This document shows positions 6,281 to 9,173 of a DNA stretch of 9,173 bases, piece by piece. Positions within the stretch are counted from its first letter, which is position 1; each line of letters starts with the position of its first letter. The notes under the pieces are model-generated. The model did not search any database. It saw only the letters and a program-made list of their open reading frames with translations, and was not told the DNA's origin. This DNA comes from Bacteroidetes bacterium UBA6491 (GTDB lineage Bacteria; Bacteroidota; Bacteroidia; NS11-12g; UBA9320): assembly GCA_002436505.1 (NCBI GenBank), contig DJML01000026.1, positions 1 through 9,173 of the forward strand. The letters are read 5' to 3'. A program made the translations under genes and the position numbers.

Positions 6281-9112
6281 ATGAAGAGAATATCATATAT
6301 TTTGGCAGGATTTTTTCTGCTTATTGCGGCATCTGCTAGTGCTCAGTTTGAACTGATTGAGAAGCAGGAGGCCAAACAAGGTAGCTCAACGATACCTTAT
6401 GAAAAGTACAGGTTACTCAGCAATGATCTTACGCTGATAATTCATGAGGACCACAGTGATCCTGTAGTACATGTACAGGTGGGGTATCATGTAGGTTCAG
6501 CCCGCGAAAGTGTTCGAAATTCAGGTTTTGCCCACTTCTTTGAGCATATGATGTTCCAGGGTTCTGCAAACGTAGCCGACGAAGAACATTTCAAGTTAAT
6601 AGTAGAAGCAGGGGGTAACAACAATGCTTTCACATCTTTTGACAAAACAGTATATATCAATACCGCGCCGAGTAACCTTACAGAAACCATGCTATGGCTG
6701 GAAGCTGACAGAATGGGGACCCATCTTGAAGGATTTACTGAAAAGAAATTCAATAACCAGCGCGATGCGGTTAAAAATGAGAAAAGACAGCGATACGATA
6801 ACCAACCATACGGAATGGTTCAGGAGAATTTGTTTAAAGCAATGTATCCTAATCACCCATACGAATGGACACCAATCGGATATGTTGATGATCTGGATAT
6901 TGCCTCATTTGATGACTTGAGAAACTTTTTCCTTAGATGGTACGGGCCAAACAATGCCACTTTGGTAGTGTCAGGAGATGTTGAACCTGAAAGTGTTAAA
7001 AAGTGGGTGGACAAATATTACGGTGGCTTGGCAAAATGTCCTGACGTAAGGCCCGCAAGAGCACCAAGTCCTATTCTTCCTACTGACCGTTATGTGTCTC
7101 TGGTAGATAACATTTTTCTTCCGCTTACCATTATGTCATACCCAACTGTCCCAGAATTTCATCCAGATGAAGCAGCGTTAGAACTTATGATGAATATTTT
7201 AGGCGGTGGAAATAATTCACCTCTTTATAAAAAATTCGTAAAATCAGAAGATGCGGTACAAGCCAGGGCATCACATTTTTCTTTAGAGTTGTCAGGGATG
7301 GCCCAGGTGAATGTCGTCGCTAATTTTATGGGGCTTGGCTTTTCAGATATTGAAAATAAGATCAGAGAGGTCTACACTGATTTCGACAAGAACGGAGTGA
7401 CTGATGAAGAACTTGAAAGAGTGAAAATGGTCAAAAGGTCCGGTCTTGCTGATCAAATGAACTCTGTAACCCAGAAGGCGATGTTGCTGGGTCACTGGGG
7501 CATGATGAAAGGGAACGGGTACAATATGGACGATGAGATCGCCAGGTATGAAAATGTCACAAAGGAAGATATCATGCGTGTGTTCAGGAGATATATTCTC
7601 AATCGTAAAGCGGTGATCATTAACGTTTCAAGAGATATGTCTGAAAAGAAGAATGATGATGAAGATGTAAGCAAGAGTATCAACCCTCACGGAAACGAGG
7701 AGAAAAAGATCGATCCGCAGTATACCGGACTTACCTATACACCGCCAAAAGATGATTTTGACAGAAGTGTACGTCCAAATGTTCCTGCAGCAAGAGCACC
7801 AGAGCTTCCGGATTATAAGACCGTAAAGTTTGACAATGAACTGCAAATTATTTCTGCGAGCCAATCAGATGCGCCGAAAGTGTACATCTATTTTACGATA
7901 GAAGGCGGGCACCTTTTGGAAGCGGATAAAAAGATCAAAACCGGTACTTCTTTACTTACGGCATCCATGATGGAAGAAGGCACCAGGTCCATGAGTTCTG
8001 AAGAGTTCTCTGCCGAACTTGATAAAATTGGGAGTGCGATATCGTGGGGGGCAGACAATTATGGAACGACTATTTACGTGGAGTCTTTCCCTGACAAGGT
8101 AGATGAAACTTTGAAACTCCTTGAAGAAAACCTGTATATGCCTCGTTTTGATGCCGCAGATTTCAACCGGATCAAAAAGCAGACGTTGGAAGGCATTAAA
8201 AACCAAAAAACTAATCCTTCACTGGTTGCAATAAAAACACTCAACAAACTGATGTATTCAGGTACTGTCCTTGAAGAATACCATACCGGCGATTATAAGA
8301 GTGTAAGTAAATTGAAATTAGAAGATTGCATAGAATTCTATAATCAGTTTTACTCACCCAACCTTACGACTGTTTCCGTGATCACGCCAAACAATCCTGA
8401 GGAGATCATTTCGAAACTTGGCTTTTTAAAGTCATGGGAAAATAAAAATGTTCCGTCACCACAGAAAATTGAGGGCAAGTTCCCTGAAAAAACAACAATA
8501 TATCTGGTTGACAAACCTTATGCAGCTCAGTCAATGGTTGTAGCAGCTCATCCAGCTAAAACATACGACTACAACGGCGATTCTTACAAATGTGATGTAA
8601 TGAACTACGCTCTGGGTGGAGCGTTCAACAGCAGGATCAATTTGAATCTGAGAGAAGACAAAGGGTATACTTATGGAGCAAGAGCTAATTTTAATTCCAA
8701 TAAGTACGTTGGTGGTTATGTGTTTATGTCCAATATCAAAAAGGAAGCAACCGACAGCGCTATTTCTGAGCTATTGAAAGAAATTGAGGGCTATGTTTCC
8801 GGAGGAATTAAAGACGATGAATTGAGTTTCACTAAAAGTTCTATTCTTTTGAGTAAAGCACTGGACTACGAAACACCGGTCCAGAAATTGATCTTCTTAA
8901 GTAATATCCTGGAATATTCGCTTCCTGCGAACTATACCGATGAACAGACCGGGATCATCCAGAACCTTTCTAAGGAGGAGGTAAATGCTTTGGCAAAACA
9001 ATACCTTAAGCCAGACAAAATGTATATCGTGGTCGTAGGTCATGCATATAAGATTCGTCAGGGGCTGGAGAATCTGGGATTAGGAAAAGTGCAGGAACTG
9101 ACTGCAGAATAA
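6281..9112 (+). CDS. Exported M16-family (insulinase/pitrilysin) zinc metallopeptidase, two-domain
   Basis: This 943-residue protein is a full-length duplicated M16 peptidase. The signal peptide MKRISYILAGFFLLIAASASAQ is probably cut after SAS-A or Q22, placing the enzyme in the periplasm or outer membrane. The first catalytic domain (about 40-455) carries the inverted zinc motif HFFEH (H85, E88, H89), and the third ligand is E167 in KNEKRQRYDN. A charged linker (about 455-515) rich in K, D and E, then P, leads to the second M16 half (about 516-930). There the zinc site is lost (TASMMEEGT at the equivalent place), but the substrate-binding R/Y pair remains in LREDKGYTYG (R791, Y798). By family knowledge the two halves form a clam-shell that degrades short unfolded peptides. 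The substrate is unknown. There is no T9SS sorting domain at the C-terminus. The ATG at 6281 is well supported by the signal peptide. Confidence 0.95.
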   Translation: MKRISYILAGFFLLIAASASAQFELIEKQEAKQGSSTIPYEKYRLLSNDLTLIIHEDHSDPVVHVQVGYHVGSARESVRNSGFAHFFEHMMFQGSANVADEEHFKLIVEAGGNNNAFTSFDKTVYINTAPSNLTETMLWLEADRMGTHLEGFTEKKFNNQRDAVKNEKRQRYDNQPYGMVQENLFKAMYPNHPYEWTPIGYVDDLDIASFDDLRNFFLRWYGPNNATLVVSGDVEPESVKKWVDKYYGGLAKCPDVRPARAPSPILPTDRYVSLVDNIFLPLTIMSYPTVPEFHPDEAALELMMNILGGGNNSPLYKKFVKSEDAVQARASHFSLELSGMAQVNVVANFMGLGFSDIENKIREVYTDFDKNGVTDEELERVKMVKRSGLADQMNSVTQKAMLLGHWGMMKGNGYNMDDEIARYENVTKEDIMRVFRRYILNRKAVIINVSRDMSEKKNDDEDVSKSINPHGNEEKKIDPQYTGLTYTPPKDDFDRSVRPNVPAARAPELPDYKTVKFDNELQIISASQSDAPKVYIYFTIEGGHLLEADKKIKTGTSLLTASMMEEGTRSMSSEEFSAELDKIGSAISWGADNYGTTIYVESFPDKVDETLKLLEENLYMPRFDAADFNRIKKQTLEGIKNQKTNPSLVAIKTLNKLMYSGTVLEEYHTGDYKSVSKLKLEDCIEFYNQFYSPNLTTVSVITPNNPEEIISKLGFLKSWENKNVPSPQKIEGKFPEKTTIYLVDKPYAAQSMVVAAHPAKTYDYNGDSYKCDVMNYALGGAFNSRINLNLREDKGYTYGARANFNSNKYVGGYVFMSNIKKEATDSAISELLKEIEGYVSGGIKDDELSFTKSSILLSKALDYETPVQKLIFLSNILEYSLPANYTDEQTGIIQNLSKEEVNALAKQYLKPDKMYIVVVGHAYKIRQGLENLGLGKVQELTAE

Positions 9113-9125
9113 ATTTTAGCTTTTA

Positions 9126-9151
9126 TAGAGATGCACAACTGTGCATCTCTA
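9126..9151. repeat. Perfect 11-bp palindrome after the M16 gene (terminator or intergenic repeat)
   Basis: TAGAGATGCAC (9126-9136) is fully complementary to GTGCATCTCTA (9141-9151) around the loop AACT, starting 14 bases after the stop codon. There is no T run on either side, so it is not a textbook intrinsic terminator. It resembles the TAGAGACG...CGTCTCTA palindromes that I remember as abundant between genes in many Bacteroidota. It may therefore be a dispersed repeat, a bidirectional transcript end, or both. Confidence 0.7.
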
Positions 9152-9173
9152 CAAAGGTTTCAATACCAGCCTG

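Noticed and set aside
6487..6753. Minus-strand open frame within the M16 gene
   Set aside because: It is a shadow of the conserved zinc-site region on the opposite strand. The protease frame is uninterrupted.
1..9173. Mobile element or genomic island carrying the ars operon
   Set aside because: No transposase, integrase, tRNA or flanking direct repeats are visible, and there is no obvious composition change at the operon edges by eye.

Overview
The window looks like chromosomal DNA of a Bacteroidota (Bacteroidetes) bacterium, probably a marine or freshwater Flavobacteriia/Sphingobacteriia-type lineage. Three things point there: a large secreted protein ending in a type IX secretion system (T9SS) type A sorting domain, near-perfect TAnnTTTG promoter -7 boxes with no Shine-Dalgarno sequences ahead of the genes, and an arsenic operon carrying a DUF6428-type gene, a combination I know from this phylum.

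Layout. (1) Bases 1-1809, plus strand: the 3' end of a large secreted, repeat-containing protein (Ig-like repeats, a C-terminal 'QGYWGN' module, T9SS sorting domain). It is closed by a strong intrinsic terminator at 1853-1886. (2) Bases 4615-2107, minus strand: a compact four-gene arsenic-resistance operon in the order arsR, DUF6428-family gene, arsC, acr3, with gaps of 21 and 8 bases and then a 4-base overlap. (3) Bases 4616-4765: a divergent regulatory region with a dyad next to the arsR start. (4) Bases 4766-4936, plus strand: a 56-codon ORF for a membrane-anchored or secreted cysteine-patterned peptide. (5) Bases 4975-6174, plus strand: an envelope protein with signal peptide, probable beta-barrel, coiled coil and small C-terminal domain. 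(6) Bases 6281-9112, plus strand: a full-length exported M16 zinc protease with one active and one degenerate domain. (7) A perfect palindrome at 9126-9151 closes the window.

How the genes work together. In the ars operon, ArsC reduces arsenate to arsenite using three cysteines in the thioredoxin-coupled arrangement. Acr3 exports the arsenite. ArsR should repress the operon until it binds As(III). The DUF6428 protein has seven cysteines and sits between regulator and reductase, so a role in handling thiol-reactive metalloid is plausible but unproven. The plus-strand genes after 4766 encode exported proteins and appear unrelated to arsenic, although the small cysteine peptide is divergently adjacent to arsR.

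I saw no tRNA, rRNA, CRISPR array, transposase or phage gene. Most of the window is ordinary. The items most worth a second look are the DUF6428 protein, the Cys-Cys tails shared by two operon products, the small CX6C-X12-CX6C peptide, and the possibly leaderless GTG-start gene.
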